DNA from: Kutzneria sp. CA-103260
Lineage (GTDB): Bacteria; Actinomycetota; Actinomycetes; Mycobacteriales; Pseudonocardiaceae
Length of the DNA: 64,000 nucleotides
Assembly: GCF_018263855.1 (NCBI RefSeq)
Contig: NZ_CP073318.1
Location: forward strand, 3,100,001 to 3,164,000
Reading direction: 5' to 3'
The stretch's first letter is position 1. Each line of letters starts with the position of its first letter. Below, one piece after another: positions 49,956 to 58,887 of this stretch. The notes below the pieces were generated by a model. That model searched no databases. It saw nothing but the letters and a program-made list of their open reading frames with translations, and had not been told where the DNA came from. The translations under genes and the position numbers were made by a program.

Positions 49956-51284
49956 CTAGGGCAGGTGCCAGACCTGGTTGGCGGTGCCGGCGCAGTCCCA
50001 TATCTGCAGCTGGGTGCCGGGCGTGGTGGAGTACGCCGGGTCGTCGAGACACTTGTTCGACTGGGGGTTGTACAGGGTGCCGTTGGACTGCGGTATCCAC
50101 ACCTGAGCCCCGGTGTTGTTGCAGTCGTACAGCTGGACCAGGGTGCCGTTGGCGGTGCCGCCGCTGGTGATGTCCAGGCACTTGCCCAACACGTGCAGGG
50201 TGGTGCCGGCCTGCACGAACGTCCACTGCTGGGCCGTGGTGCCGTTGCAGGTGTAGATCTGGATCGGGTTGCCGTTGGCGGTGCTGGCGGAGCGGTCGTC
50301 GAGGCACAGGCCCTGGTAGCCGGTGACCGCGCCGCCACCCGGCGGCGGGTTGGTGCCGCCACCGGTGGTGGTGTACGCCGCGACGTACTGGACGGCCATG
50401 GTGCCGCCGGAGGACGTCGACCCGCTGGGGCTGGTGCAGCCGCACACGCCGTTCGGGAAGCCGCCGCCCATCGCCAGGTCGAACAGGATGGTCAGGTTGT
50501 GGTCGTAGGCCTGCTGCCAGGTGCTGGCGCCGACCTGGCCCTCGGTGACCGTGAAGTACGAGTTGCCGTCCAGGTAGAACGTGATCGACTCGTTGGACGT
50601 GTTGGTCCGGTCCAGGATCATCGTGTACGTGTGGAAGCCGGTCTGGCAGCCGCCGCAGCCGCGCAGGCCGCTGCCGATGCCGTTGCCCTCGTTGCACGGG
50701 CCGCCCGGGTACACACCGCAGTGGATGGTGCCGGCGACCTCGGACAGGGCGTTGACGTCCTCCATGATGTCGATCTCGCCGTTCTCCGGCCACTGACCCT
50801 GGCCCAGCATCCAGAACGCCGGCCAGTAGCCGAGGCCGTTGCCGGGGTTGGGCTGCTGGATGGAGGCGGTCACCTCGAGCTTGCCGCCCGCGGGCGCGCC
50901 GGCCACGGCGGTCGGCGTCTGGATCCGGCCGGACGTCCAGTTCGAGCCGGAACCCAGCGCGGTGATGTCGAGATTGCCGTTTCCGTCGAGATGGACGTTG
51001 TTGGTCGAATTGGTCATCGTCTCGATCTCACCGGTGCCGAAATTCGAGCCGGGGCCGGTGTTGTACGTCCAGTTCGCGGTGTTCACGCCGCTGCCGGCGG
51101 AACCGTTGAAGTCGTCGCTGAACACGGTGGTCCAGCCCGCCGGCGGCGCGGGCACGTCCGCGTGGGCCGGGGCGAAGCCGAACGCGGTGAGCAGCACGGT
51201 CAGCCCGCCGGTGGCGAGCAGCGCGACGCCGCGCCGGAAGGAGAGTCTTCGGGGCAGGGATTTCCGGGGCGCAAGAATCATCAT
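49956..51284 (-). CDS. Secreted GH16 beta-glucanase with ricin-type carbohydrate-binding domain
   Basis: A 442-aa extracellular enzyme. A basic N-terminus and hydrophobic core ending in APAHA form a signal peptide. The GH16 catalytic domain covers roughly residues 45-290, with the catalytic motif NGEIDIMEDV holding both Glu residues and the TIHCG and NGVCGC blocks. After a Gly/Pro linker (TTGGGTNPPPGGG) a C-terminal CBM13/ricin-type lectin domain carries repeats of the type CLDD...QIYTCNGTTAQQW. It cleaves beta-1,3- (or mixed) glucan. ATG 51284 follows TGGAG; the longer start at 51332 overlaps a probable CebR-type operator and is less likely. Confidence 0.87.
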   Translation of the reverse strand: MMILAPRKSLPRRLSFRRGVALLATGGLTVLLTAFGFAPAHADVPAPPAGWTTVFSDDFNGSAGSGVNTANWTYNTGPGSNFGTGEIETMTNSTNNVHLDGNGNLDITALGSGSNWTSGRIQTPTAVAGAPAGGKLEVTASIQQPNPGNGLGYWPAFWMLGQGQWPENGEIDIMEDVNALSEVAGTIHCGVYPGGPCNEGNGIGSGLRGCGGCQTGFHTYTMILDRTNTSNESITFYLDGNSYFTVTEGQVGASTWQQAYDHNLTILFDLAMGGGFPNGVCGCTSPSGSTSSGGTMAVQYVAAYTTTGGGTNPPPGGGAVTGYQGLCLDDRSASTANGNPIQIYTCNGTTAQQWTFVQAGTTLHVLGKCLDITSGGTANGTLVQLYDCNNTGAQVWIPQSNGTLYNPQSNKCLDDPAYSTTPGTQLQIWDCAGTANQVWHLP

Positions 51285-51331
51285 CGACTCCAGGCAGGTG
51301 TTTTCGCAGGGCAGGGTGCGGCCGGTCTTCA

Positions 51332-51345
51332 TGGAAGCGCTCCCA
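51332..51345 (-). promoter_or_regulatory. Probable CebR/LacI-family operator upstream of the glucanase gene
   Basis: TGGGAGCGCTTCCA (minus strand) differs by one base from the 14-bp palindrome TGGGAGCGCTCCCA bound by CebR-type repressors of cellulose and beta-glucan use in actinomycetes. The position just before the coding region fits induction by glucan oligosaccharides. The rest of the 51333-51474 gap shows no gene. Confidence 0.65.
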
Positions 51346-51474
51346 CGTAATCCTCGGCAATAGCCCGTTCGATCGCCGGGTGCCGCCTTTCGGCGCAGCG
51401 GAACCGACCAAAAAGGATGGAAAAACAGAAAGGGTGCCGCGGCCCGACGGCCACGACACCCCTTCCGGGCGCGC

Positions 51475-51924
51475 TCACACCCCCGGCGGACGATCCTCGT
51501 ACGGCGTGGACAGCACCACCGTGGTGCGGGTGGAGACGTTGGCCTGCTCCCGGATCTGCCGCAGCAGGTCCTCCAGCGCGGTCGGCCCGGCCACCCGCAC
51601 CTTCAGCACGTACGAGGCGTCGCCGGCCACCGAGTAGCAGGCCTCGATGGCGTTGAGGTGCTCCAGCCGGTGCGGGTAGTCGTCGGGGGCGGCCGGGTCG
51701 ATCGGCGTCAGCGAGATGAACGCCGTCAGCGGCAGGCCCACCTGCTCGCCGTCGACCCGCGCCGCGTAGCCCTTGACCACGCCGCGCTGCTCCAGCCGCC
51801 GCACTCGCTGGTGCACGGCGGACACGCTCAGCCCGACCCGCTCGGCGAGATCGGTGAAGCTGCACCGGCCGTCGGCTGTCAGCTCGCGCAGGATTGCCTG
51901 GTCGATCGGTTCCAGCGGTGTCAC
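51475..51924 (-). CDS. Lrp/AsnC-family regulator
   Basis: A 149-aa regulator. N-terminal HTH at about 5-55 (LDQAILRELTADGRCSFTDLAERVGLSVSAVHQRVRRLE pattern) and a C-terminal RAM/ligand domain with ACYSVAGDASYVLKVRV, the conserved core of Lrp-type effector binding. The GTG start overlaps the stop of the aminopeptidase gene (GTGA), so the two are translated together. Link to dipeptide or amino acid use is likely because of this partner. An imperfect hairpin with GGGTG and CACCC arms follows the gene near 51433-51463. Confidence 0.88.
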   Translation of the reverse strand: MTPLEPIDQAILRELTADGRCSFTDLAERVGLSVSAVHQRVRRLEQRGVVKGYAARVDGEQVGLPLTAFISLTPIDPAAPDDYPHRLEHLNAIEACYSVAGDASYVLKVRVAGPTALEDLLRQIREQANVSTRTTVVLSTPYEDRPPGV

Positions 51925-53063
51925 GAGGGCAGCACCGCCAGCTCGTGCGGCCGGGTGTTCAGACGCACCGCGCCCTCCTCGGTGACCACGACGATGTCCT
52001 CGATGCGGGCGCCCCAGCGGCCGGGCAGGTAGATGCCGGGCTCGATGCTGAACGCCATGCCGACCTCCAGCACGAGGTCGTTGCCGCTGACGATGTACGG
52101 GTCCTCGTGCACGTCGAGGCCGATGCCGTGGCCGGTGCGGTGCACGAAGTACTCGCCGAAGCCGGCGTCGGCGATGACGTCCCGCGCCGCCGCGTCCACC
52201 GCCTCGGCGGTCACGCCCGGCCCGGCGGCGTCGACCGCGGCCTGCTGGGCGGCCTGGAGCACCGCGTAGGTGTCGATCACGTCGTCGAATCCGGGCACGC
52301 CCACCGCGTAGGTGCGGGTGGAGTCGGAGTTGTAGCCCTCCGGCACCGGACCGCCGATGTCCACCACGACCACGTCACCCTTCTCGATGACACGGTCGGA
52401 GACGCCGTGGTGCGGGCTGGCCCCGTTCGGGCCGGAGCCGACGATGACGAAGTCCGCCGTCGTGTGCCCCTCTTCCACGATGGCCGCCGCGATGTCGGCG
52501 CCCACCTCGGCCTCGGTGCGGCCGGGCCGCAGCCACTCGGTCATCCGCGCGTGCACACGGTCGATGGCCGCGCCGGCCTTGCGCAGCGCCGCGATCTCGC
52601 CGGCATCCTTCCGCATGCGCAGCTCGCGCAGCACCGGGCCGGCCAGGCTCTGCCGCGCGTCGGGCAGCGCGTCACGGAAGGCCAGGGTGTGCAGGGCCGG
52701 CATCATGTCGGACACGGCCACCGACTTCGGGCCTTTCAGCAGGTCGGCCACCAGTCGGTGCGGGTTCTCACCGTCGACCCACGTCGCCACGTGCACGCCG
52801 AGGTCGTCGGTCGGCACGCCCGCGTAGCCCGGGTACTCCAGTTTGGGCACCACCAGCGCCGGCTCGGCCGCGCTGCCCGCCGCCGGCAGAACCAGACAGG
52901 TCAGACGTTCGTGGGACTCGCCGTCCGCGCCGAGTAGGTAGCGCAGGTCGGAGCCAGGGGACACGAGCAAAGCGTCGACACCGGCGGCGGCCGCCGCCTC
53001 CGCGGCCCGGCGGAACCGGTCATGAAGAGACTCGACGTCGATCTGGGCTGCGCTGACGGACAT
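51921..53063 (-). CDS. Xaa-Pro aminopeptidase/prolidase (M24B)
   Basis: A 380-aa creatinase/prolidase-fold peptidase. The N-terminal creatinase-like domain covers about residues 1-140 (RRAAEAAAAAGVDALLVSPGSDLRYLLG). The catalytic domain has all five metal ligands: Asp in VVVDIGGP and DSTRTY, His in HRTGHGIGLDVHE, and Glu in SIEPGIYL and RIEDIVVV. It removes N-terminal residues before proline or splits X-Pro dipeptides. I use the ATG at 53063 since MSVSAAQ fits the family start; the frame is open three codons more. Coupled to Lrp by overlap. Confidence 0.9.
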   Translation of the reverse strand: MSVSAAQIDVESLHDRFRRAAEAAAAAGVDALLVSPGSDLRYLLGADGESHERLTCLVLPAAGSAAEPALVVPKLEYPGYAGVPTDDLGVHVATWVDGENPHRLVADLLKGPKSVAVSDMMPALHTLAFRDALPDARQSLAGPVLRELRMRKDAGEIAALRKAGAAIDRVHARMTEWLRPGRTEAEVGADIAAAIVEEGHTTADFVIVGSGPNGASPHHGVSDRVIEKGDVVVVDIGGPVPEGYNSDSTRTYAVGVPGFDDVIDTYAVLQAAQQAAVDAAGPGVTAEAVDAAARDVIADAGFGEYFVHRTGHGIGLDVHEDPYIVSGNDLVLEVGMAFSIEPGIYLPGRWGARIEDIVVVTEEGAVRLNTRPHELAVLPS

Positions 53064-53292
53064 GAGGCACAACCCTACCGAGGTCGGCGGGCAAGCGGAT
53101 CATGCGATCGTGCCGGGCCGTCGCCCGTTGGGGTAGTTCTGGATAACTTTCCGGTCACCGGAGGTGCACGCGTCCAGATGGCGGATGTTTCTACGCGCGA
53201 TCACCGGTTAACTCCATAGGTGTCACCCGATTGGGGGCTCAAGGTCGTCGCCCCCGGTCATCCGGTAAACCGAGAGTGACCACGAGGAGTAG

Positions 53293-53589
53293 ATGATGTT
53301 CCTTATCTGGACGTCAGTGCTCGTAGTGGCGGCGCTCGGCTGCTGGGCGCACATCCTCCACCCCGCTCCGACACGCGCGGTGACCAGGCCGCTGAGCCTG
53401 TGGCGCACCCGCCGGTCCACCGACCGGATGCTGCGTGAGCTGGCCGAGTCCGGCCAGCTGGTGCCGCCGCTGCCGCGCCGTGAGGACGACGTGCTGGCCC
53501 CGTCCGCCCAGGTGACCATCGTGTGCCGCAGGCAGCGCACCCCCGAGCCCGAGTCGTCAGGCGACCGCACCCCCGACGTGGTCGCCTGA
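53293..53589 (+). CDS. Small single-pass membrane protein, unknown
   Basis: A 98-aa protein with an N-terminal membrane helix (MMFLIWTSVLVVAALGCWAHIL) and a cytoplasmic or exported tail rich in Arg, Pro and Glu. GAGGAG lies just upstream of the ATG-ATG pair, and codon use fits. I do not recognise the family. Its 3' end overlaps the last part of the degraded MFS gene on the other strand. The 220-bp gap before it (53073-53292) presumably holds its promoter; no -10/-35 is clear. Confidence 0.65.
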   Translation: MMFLIWTSVLVVAALGCWAHILHPAPTRAVTRPLSLWRTRRSTDRMLRELAESGQLVPPLPRREDDVLAPSAQVTIVCRRQRTPEPESSGDRTPDVVA

Positions 53590-54349
53590 CGGCTCGCCTA
53601 CCGGCTCGTCGAGCCGGCGCCAGACCCGGAACACGAACGGGCACGACGTCACCGCCAGATTTCGTCACCAGGACCATGCCGACGACCGCCGCCAGCAGCC
53701 GATCCTGCCGCAGGTAGCGAAAGCCTTCCCGGAGCTCGGCGAGGTGACCGCCGACCGTCCACGCCTTCGGCGCTTCGCGGGCCAGGTGGACGCGGATGAA
53801 CACCGCCGTGAGCAGCGCCGAGGCCAGGTAGCTGGCCGAGTCGACGTACAACACCTGCGCCGGGCCCAGGAAGGCGATCAGCGCGCCCGCCGACACGCCA
53901 CCCAGCAGCCGGCCGGTTCTCGCGGCCCCCTCGAACCAGCTCGACGCCCGGGATATCGGCGTGTCCGCGAGCCTCGCCGCCGACGGCAGCAATGCGTCGG
54001 CCGCCGTGTTACCTGGCCCTCGGGTCAGGCCCAACAGGGCTGTGAGCAGCACCAATGCCCACAGCGGCAGCAGATTGAGCATCGTCAGCGTCGGCACCAG
54101 GCCGACGCTGACCGCCGCCAGGGCGTCGGAGCCGACGCTCACCAGCCTCGGCTGGATCCGGTCCACGATCGGGCCGCCAAGCCCCACCGCGACCGCCAGA
54201 CCCGCCACCTCGGCCGCCGCGACCAGGCCCGTCTGGGCCGCGCTGCCGGTCGTGTGCAGCACGAACCACGGGATGGCCAGCACCGTCATCGCCGTGCCGA
54301 GTGTGGACACCGCCGTGCCCGTGAGCAGGGCTAACAGCGGGGTCTTCAC
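53557..54349 (-). pseudogene. MFS transporter remnant with internal deletion
   Basis: About 230 codons from the GTG at 54349 encode the first six membrane segments and the central loop of a 12-helix MFS protein (TGTAVSTLGTAMTVLAIPWFV at the N-terminus, GPGNTAADALLP, REGFRYLRQDRLLAAVVGMVLVT). Immediately after, the C-terminal six helices are absent. In a shifted frame the next sequence reads FVFRVWRRLDEPVGEPSGD and stops at 53557, which looks like the usual end of such a protein. So an out-of-frame internal deletion of roughly half the gene is the best reading. The GTG overlaps the ArsR stop, so it was its co-transcribed target. Confidence 0.7.
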
Positions 54350-54897
54350 TCCGGCCGCCGTTTGCGCGGGAATGCCTGGATCTGCGCCACCACAATCTCG
54401 TCCCCCCGTCGTTCCGGCCGCCGATACCTGTCGACGACCTCGTGCAGCTCCGTGCGCATCGCCTTGAGCTCGTCCGGGGTGAGGGGCAGGTTCTGGTCCG
54501 ACATCACGAAGGACTCGCGCCACTCCTGTCCCCAGTCCTCGGCCAGGAAGGTCGTCATCCGGCGGTAGTCGCCGGACGCGATCTCGTACAGGTAGGCACT
54601 GAGGGCGCCCGCCGACTCCTCGTCGCCACGGAAGTCCTCCATGCGCAGCCCGGTCGACTCGTAGGCCGCCTTCCACCAGCGTTCCCGCTTGTTGCCGCGC
54701 TCCGTGTCCTGCTCGATGAAGCCGTGGTCGGCCAGCTGCCGCAGATGCCAGCTCGTCGTGCCGCTCGACTCCCCCACCCGCTGGGCCAGTCCCGTCGCCG
54801 TCGCCGGGCCCTCCGCCCGCAGCAGCCCCAGCAGCCTGATCCGCAGCGGATGCGCCAGCGCGCGCAGCGTCTTCGCGTCGAGCCTGATCTCGGTCAC
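54346..54897 (-). CDS. ArsR-family winged-helix regulator of the MFS gene
   Basis: A 183-aa regulator. Winged helix at about 8-70: DAKTLRALAHPLRIRLLGLLR, then the recognition segment SGTTSWHLRQLADHGFI and the wing. A C-terminal helical domain (about 100 residues) contains the ASGDYRRMTTFLAEDWGQEW block seen in ArsR regulators of multidrug MFS genes. The GTG at 54897 is used because the frame upstream crosses a strong operator and then the exonuclease gene. It precedes the MFS remnant with a GTGA overlap, so the regulator has outlived its target. Confidence 0.87.
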   Translation of the reverse strand: MTEIRLDAKTLRALAHPLRIRLLGLLRAEGPATATGLAQRVGESSGTTSWHLRQLADHGFIEQDTERGNKRERWWKAAYESTGLRMEDFRGDEESAGALSAYLYEIASGDYRRMTTFLAEDWGQEWRESFVMSDQNLPLTPDELKAMRTELHEVVDRYRRPERRGDEIVVAQIQAFPRKRRPE

Positions 54898-54914
54898 GAC
54901 GCCGACCCTAGCTT

Positions 54915-54946
54915 CGCAGAGACTTCTTTGCAGAGGTTTCTCTGCG
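54915..54946. promoter_or_regulatory. ArsR operator of tandem 14-bp units
   Basis: GCAGAG-NN-TTCT-NN occurs twice back to back (54916-54943 region) and the outer bases also form the dyad CGCAGAGA/TCTCTGCG (54915-54922 and 54939-54946). It lies between the ArsR start and the divergent exonuclease gene. This is a well-formed binding site for a dimeric winged-helix protein and probably autoregulatory. Confidence 0.7.
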
Positions 54947-54993
54947 ATTGCCCTCCGGTCGTTGTTGTCGGGGGCAGCTGGTTGACTTGTCCG

Positions 54994-55941
54994 ATGACCG
55001 CTGCCCCGCTGGTGCTCCTGGACTCGGCCAGCCTGTATTTCCGGTCGTTCTACGCGCTGCCGGACTCGATGACCTCCCCCGACGGCCAGCCGGTCAACGC
55101 CGTGCGCGGCTTCGCCGACACCGTCGCCCGCATCCTGGTCGACCGCGGGCCGTCCCGCCTGGTCGCCTGCCTCGACGCCGACTGGCGCCCCGAGTTCCGG
55201 GTGGCCGCCATCCCGTCGTACAAGGCCCACCGGGTGGCTGCCGAAGGCGACGGGGCCGAGGAGGAGGTGCCCGACGCGCTCACTCCCCAGGTCCCGATCA
55301 TCCTCGACCTGCTCGACGCCGCCGGCCTGGCCACCGCCGAGGCCACCGGCTACGAGGCCGACGACGTCATCGGCGCCCTCGCCCACGCCGAGAAGGCCGA
55401 CCCCGTCGAAGTCGTCACCGGCGACCGCGACCTCTTCCAGCTCGTCCGCGTCTCCCCCACCCCCGTCACCGTCATGTACGTCGGCCGGGGCTGGAACAAG
55501 GTCGAGATCATCGGCCCCGCCGAGCTCGCCGCCAAGTACGCCCTGCCCGCCGACTTCGCCGGCGACGCCTACGCCGACATGGCCGTCCTGCGCGGCGACC
55601 CCTCCGACGGCCTCCCCGGCGTCGCCGGCATCGGTGAGAAGACCGCCGCCAAGCTCATCACCGACTACGGCTCCCTCGACGCCCTCCTCTCCGCCGTCCA
55701 CGACCCCCGCGACCGCCGCCTCACCGCCCGCGTCCGCACCAAGCTCACCGAGGCCGCCGACTACCTCTCCGCCGCCCCCACCGTCGTCCGCGTAGCCGTC
55801 GACGCCCCCGTCGTCCTCGACCGCCCCGATGTGCTGCCCGCCGGCGCCGCCGACGTGGACCGCTTGCTGGCGTTGAAGAAGCGCTGGAACCTCGGCACTT
55901 CAGTCGATCGGCTCATCGCCGCCCTGAAGAGGTCGCCGTAG
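54994..55941 (+). CDS. 5'-3' exonuclease (PolA N-domain-like)
   Basis: A 315-aa stand-alone 5'-nuclease of the FEN/PolI family. Acidic metal ligands are visible in LLDSASLYFRSFYALP, CLDADWRPEFR, TGYEADDVIGAL and VTGDRDLFQLV; the helix-hairpin-helix DNA-binding part is GLPGVAGIGEKTAAKLITDYGSL. It removes 5' flaps and RNA primers. Many actinomycetes have such a gene besides polA. The ATG at 54994 follows the divergent ArsR region. Upstream frame opening is antisense to the regulator and is rejected. Confidence 0.9.
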   Translation: MTAAPLVLLDSASLYFRSFYALPDSMTSPDGQPVNAVRGFADTVARILVDRGPSRLVACLDADWRPEFRVAAIPSYKAHRVAAEGDGAEEEVPDALTPQVPIILDLLDAAGLATAEATGYEADDVIGALAHAEKADPVEVVTGDRDLFQLVRVSPTPVTVMYVGRGWNKVEIIGPAELAAKYALPADFAGDAYADMAVLRGDPSDGLPGVAGIGEKTAAKLITDYGSLDALLSAVHDPRDRRLTARVRTKLTEAADYLSAAPTVVRVAVDAPVVLDRPDVLPAGAADVDRLLALKKRWNLGTSVDRLIAALKRSP

Positions 55942-56088
55942 TATCCGCGGCCAGGCCCGGCTTAAGGCGTAGCGGATCTACTACGATCGACTCGCCGCCG
56001 CGACCGGCATCCCCGGTGATGGACGAGATGGCCTGTCCCTGTAGTGCATCCGAGGATGGCCAGGCGGCCGGGAGGAGGGCTGCGGGGG

Positions 56089-56886
56089 ATGACCGAATCC
56101 GACCACGGGCACGATGATCAGCGGGCTCCGAGCAGCGCCGAGCACACCCCGGATTCCTTCGCGACAGCAGGGAACGCTCCGCCGACCTATCTCGGCGAGC
56201 CCCAGCCTGGATACCCCCATCCCGGCTACGGGTATCCGCCACCGGCCAAGCCGCGCCGGACGGGCTGGATCGTGGCCGGAGTCGCCGCGCTGGTGATCGT
56301 GCTGGGCGCCGGGGTGGCCATTGGTGTCGTCGCCAGACAGTTATCCGACCAGCCCCCGAAACCGACCACGGCCCTGGTCTTCTCGATGAACGCGGTCTCC
56401 AACGCCTGTGATCTCGTCGATCCCGCTCCGCTGACGACATGGTCGCCCACCGCCACGGGCCCGCCCCAGCACCGGGAAGTCCGCCTGGGCGTCGACGGCG
56501 CCGGCAGCCTGAGCTGCCAGATCGGCTACTCCAGCGGCAACGCCTTGGACACGGCCGAAATCCTCGTCGACGCGGACTTCACCACCGGCGACGCCCCGCC
56601 TTCCTACGACAACTGGAAACGCGGTGACACGGCCAAGACCGGCGCGGGCATGGAGTCCGGCCCGATCACCGGAATCGGGGCCCAGGGCTACTGGCACGCC
56701 GAGATTTTCGGCAACCTGGTCACCAACACGCGGTACGTGCTGGCCGTGCTGGACGGCAACGTCTCGGTGCGCGTCCGGCTCAACGTCAGCCGCGACAGGG
56801 ACAGTTCCCAGGTGCACCGCGCCGAACTGGAGTCGATCGCCGAGGCCCAGGTCCGGAAGACACTGAACGGGCTGAAACAGAAGTAG
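56089..56886 (+). CDS. Pro-rich single-pass membrane protein, paralogue 1
   Basis: A 265-aa protein with a Pro/Tyr/Gly-rich cytoplasmic N-terminus (GYPHPGYGYPPPAKPRR), one membrane helix (about 72-95) and an extracytoplasmic domain of about 165 residues. NACDLVDPAPLT and SLSCQIGY give a Cys pair that resembles the DUF3558-type exported domain of actinobacteria. The ATG at 56089 follows a GGAGGAGGG region. The next gene encodes a clear paralogue, 36 bp downstream. Function is unknown; cell-envelope or stress sensing is possible. Confidence 0.75.
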   Translation: MTESDHGHDDQRAPSSAEHTPDSFATAGNAPPTYLGEPQPGYPHPGYGYPPPAKPRRTGWIVAGVAALVIVLGAGVAIGVVARQLSDQPPKPTTALVFSMNAVSNACDLVDPAPLTTWSPTATGPPQHREVRLGVDGAGSLSCQIGYSSGNALDTAEILVDADFTTGDAPPSYDNWKRGDTAKTGAGMESGPITGIGAQGYWHAEIFGNLVTNTRYVLAVLDGNVSVRVRLNVSRDRDSSQVHRAELESIAEAQVRKTLNGLKQK

Positions 56887-56922
56887 GGGGGACGCGATGC
56901 GGCACACCGAGGTACGGCACCG

Positions 56923-57891
56923 ATGACTGATTTCCCGGGCGAAGCTGACGACCAGCGTGCCGCGAACGACCTCGATCCTGTTGCCGGGCCGCCGAACCCG
57001 ACCCCGGTGGATCGGCTCGGCTCGGTCTTGGGCACGTCCGGCCAGGTTCCGCCTGACTCTGCTCCGCCGGCGCCCGGTCCCGTCCCAGCCACGCCCAGCT
57101 TCGTTGCGGGCTCGCCCACATCCAGTTCCCCCGGATACGGATACGGTCCCCCGTCCGGCTATCCGCCGCCCCCAGCCCCGCCCAGCCGGGCCAGCGGTCC
57201 CAAGACAGGACTGATAGTGGCTGCCGCGGTCGTGCTGGTCGTGGTACTCGGCGTCGGAGTCGCGATTGGACTCTCCGTGAGCGGCGGCTCGTCCACCGAG
57301 GCCGTGCCCGCGTCGATTCCTGCTTCACCGAGCCAGGTTCCGTCCGCGACCACCGTCCCGCCCTCCGCGCCGCCGGGAAAGTATTCGATGAGGGCGATCG
57401 CCAGTGCCTGCGATCTGCTCGACCCCAAGCCGTTGACGAAGTGGTCCTCCACACCGACCGCGCCGGTACACCGAGAAGACCCGCCTAGCGGCGGCTACGG
57501 CGGCGGTCTGACGTGCGATCTGAAGTACACCAGCACGTCCCCCACCGACGGCGTCACCACAGACGAAGCCGGAATCGGCGTCACCGTCGAGTTCACCTCC
57601 GCCGGCGAGCCACCGGGATACGACAAGTGGAACAACACCGGAGCCGCGCAGCAGGGGTGGAGCACCGGCACGATCCCCGGACTCGGCGCCCGCAACTACT
57701 GGCGCGGCATCGCCGTCACGGACCCGGCCCCGGGCGCGAGCTACGTTGTCGGGGTGCAGGACAGCAACGTGTCGGTGGAGGTCCAGGTGGCGGTCCACCG
57801 TGCGCGTGGCGAGGACCCGCTAAAACTGGACGATCTTTCCGCGATCGCGCAATCCCAGGCGCGGACAGTGCTGGATCGGCTTCGAGCCTGA
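56923..57891 (+). CDS. Pro-rich single-pass membrane protein, paralogue 2
   Basis: A 322-aa paralogue of the preceding protein: longer Pro/Ser-rich N-terminus, one helix (GLIVAAAVVLVVVLGVGVAI), a Ser/Pro linker and an extracytoplasmic domain beginning ACDLLDPKPLTKWS with the second Cys in GLTCDLKY. GYDKWNNTG, IPGLGARNYW and the end VQDSNVSVEVQV line up with YDNWKRGD, ITGIGAQGYW and LDGNVSVRVRL of paralogue 1. The pair arose by tandem duplication. Function unknown. Confidence 0.75.
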   Translation: MTDFPGEADDQRAANDLDPVAGPPNPTPVDRLGSVLGTSGQVPPDSAPPAPGPVPATPSFVAGSPTSSSPGYGYGPPSGYPPPPAPPSRASGPKTGLIVAAAVVLVVVLGVGVAIGLSVSGGSSTEAVPASIPASPSQVPSATTVPPSAPPGKYSMRAIASACDLLDPKPLTKWSSTPTAPVHREDPPSGGYGGGLTCDLKYTSTSPTDGVTTDEAGIGVTVEFTSAGEPPGYDKWNNTGAAQQGWSTGTIPGLGARNYWRGIAVTDPAPGASYVVGVQDSNVSVEVQVAVHRARGEDPLKLDDLSAIAQSQARTVLDRLRA

Positions 57892-57978
57892 TCCCCACGG
57901 CACGTGAGTAGATCAAGGTTCTGTGCGCCATCAGATCAGCAACGCGTTAACCCGAGCCGGTGTCGGGTACTCGTCCGT

Positions 57979-58887
57979 ATGCGACGACTACTGGAGACGA
58001 CGGCGACGGTAGCGCTGCTGGTGAACGTGGCGGCATGCGGAGGAGTGCCAGCGACGGAGGTGGGACAGGGGGCAACGACGACCACGAGTGCACCGCCGCC
58101 GGCGGCGCAGTTGCCGATGGGAGGCCGGACGGTGTTCCCACAGCACCGGGTGGTGGCGTACTACGGGACGGCGGGGACGAAGGCGTTGGGAATCCTTGGC
58201 CAGGGAACGCCGGACCAGGCCGCAGAGGCGGTGGAGAAAGCGTCGAAGGGTTTCGAGGCACCGGACAAGACCGTGCAGCCGGCGATGGAGTTCATCGCGA
58301 CGGTGGCGGATGGGGGACCTGGCAAGGACGGGACGTACAGCCACGACGTGGCGGCGAGCCAGGTGCAGACCTATCTGGACGCGGCGAGGAAGCATCACGA
58401 ACTGTTCATCCTGGACGTCCAGCCAGGACAGAAGGACTTCCGGGACGCGGTGAAGCCGTGGGGGGATCTCCTCAAGCAGCCGGACGTGGGGCTGGCGTTG
58501 GACGCGGAGTGGCGGATGGCCCCGGGCCAGGTGCCGGGACAGGCGATCGGGCACGTGGACGCGCCGGAGGTTAACGGGGTGCTGGACTGGGTGGCGGGAC
58601 TGACGAAGCAGCACAATCTGCCGCAGAAGGTGGTGGTGCTGCACATGTTCCGGGCCTCGATGGTCACGGGGATCAGCGAGGTGACCGAGCACCCGGAGTT
58701 GGCGCTGGTGCAGCATCTGGACGGGTTCGGGGACGTGAAGACCAAGACGGACAGCTATCACGCCATCGCACAGCCGAAGCGGTTCCATATGGGGTTCAAG
58801 CTGTTCTACACGCAGGATCACCCGCTGCTGAGCCCGAAGGACGTGCTGGCTATGTCGCCGCGGCCGGAGTTCGTGAGTTACCAGTGA
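57979..58887 (+). CDS. Putative lipoprotein, unknown function
   Basis: A 302-aa protein with a type II signal peptide: MRRLLETTATVALLVNVAAC ends in a VAAC lipobox, followed by a low-complexity Thr/Ser/Pro stretch. The folded part has FPQHRVVAYYGTAG near its start, HDVAASQVQTYLDAARKHHELFILDVQPGQ mid-way and GLALDAEWRMAPGQVPG, reminiscent of a glycoside-hydrolase-like barrel lipoprotein family in actinobacteria, but I would not assign an activity. The 3' end overlaps the GrpB gene by about 38 bp on the other strand. Coding-strand third positions favour G here, unlike the C-rich neighbours. Confidence 0.75.
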   Translation: MRRLLETTATVALLVNVAACGGVPATEVGQGATTTTSAPPPAAQLPMGGRTVFPQHRVVAYYGTAGTKALGILGQGTPDQAAEAVEKASKGFEAPDKTVQPAMEFIATVADGGPGKDGTYSHDVAASQVQTYLDAARKHHELFILDVQPGQKDFRDAVKPWGDLLKQPDVGLALDAEWRMAPGQVPGQAIGHVDAPEVNGVLDWVAGLTKQHNLPQKVVVLHMFRASMVTGISEVTEHPELALVQHLDGFGDVKTKTDSYHAIAQPKRFHMGFKLFYTQDHPLLSPKDVLAMSPRPEFVSYQ

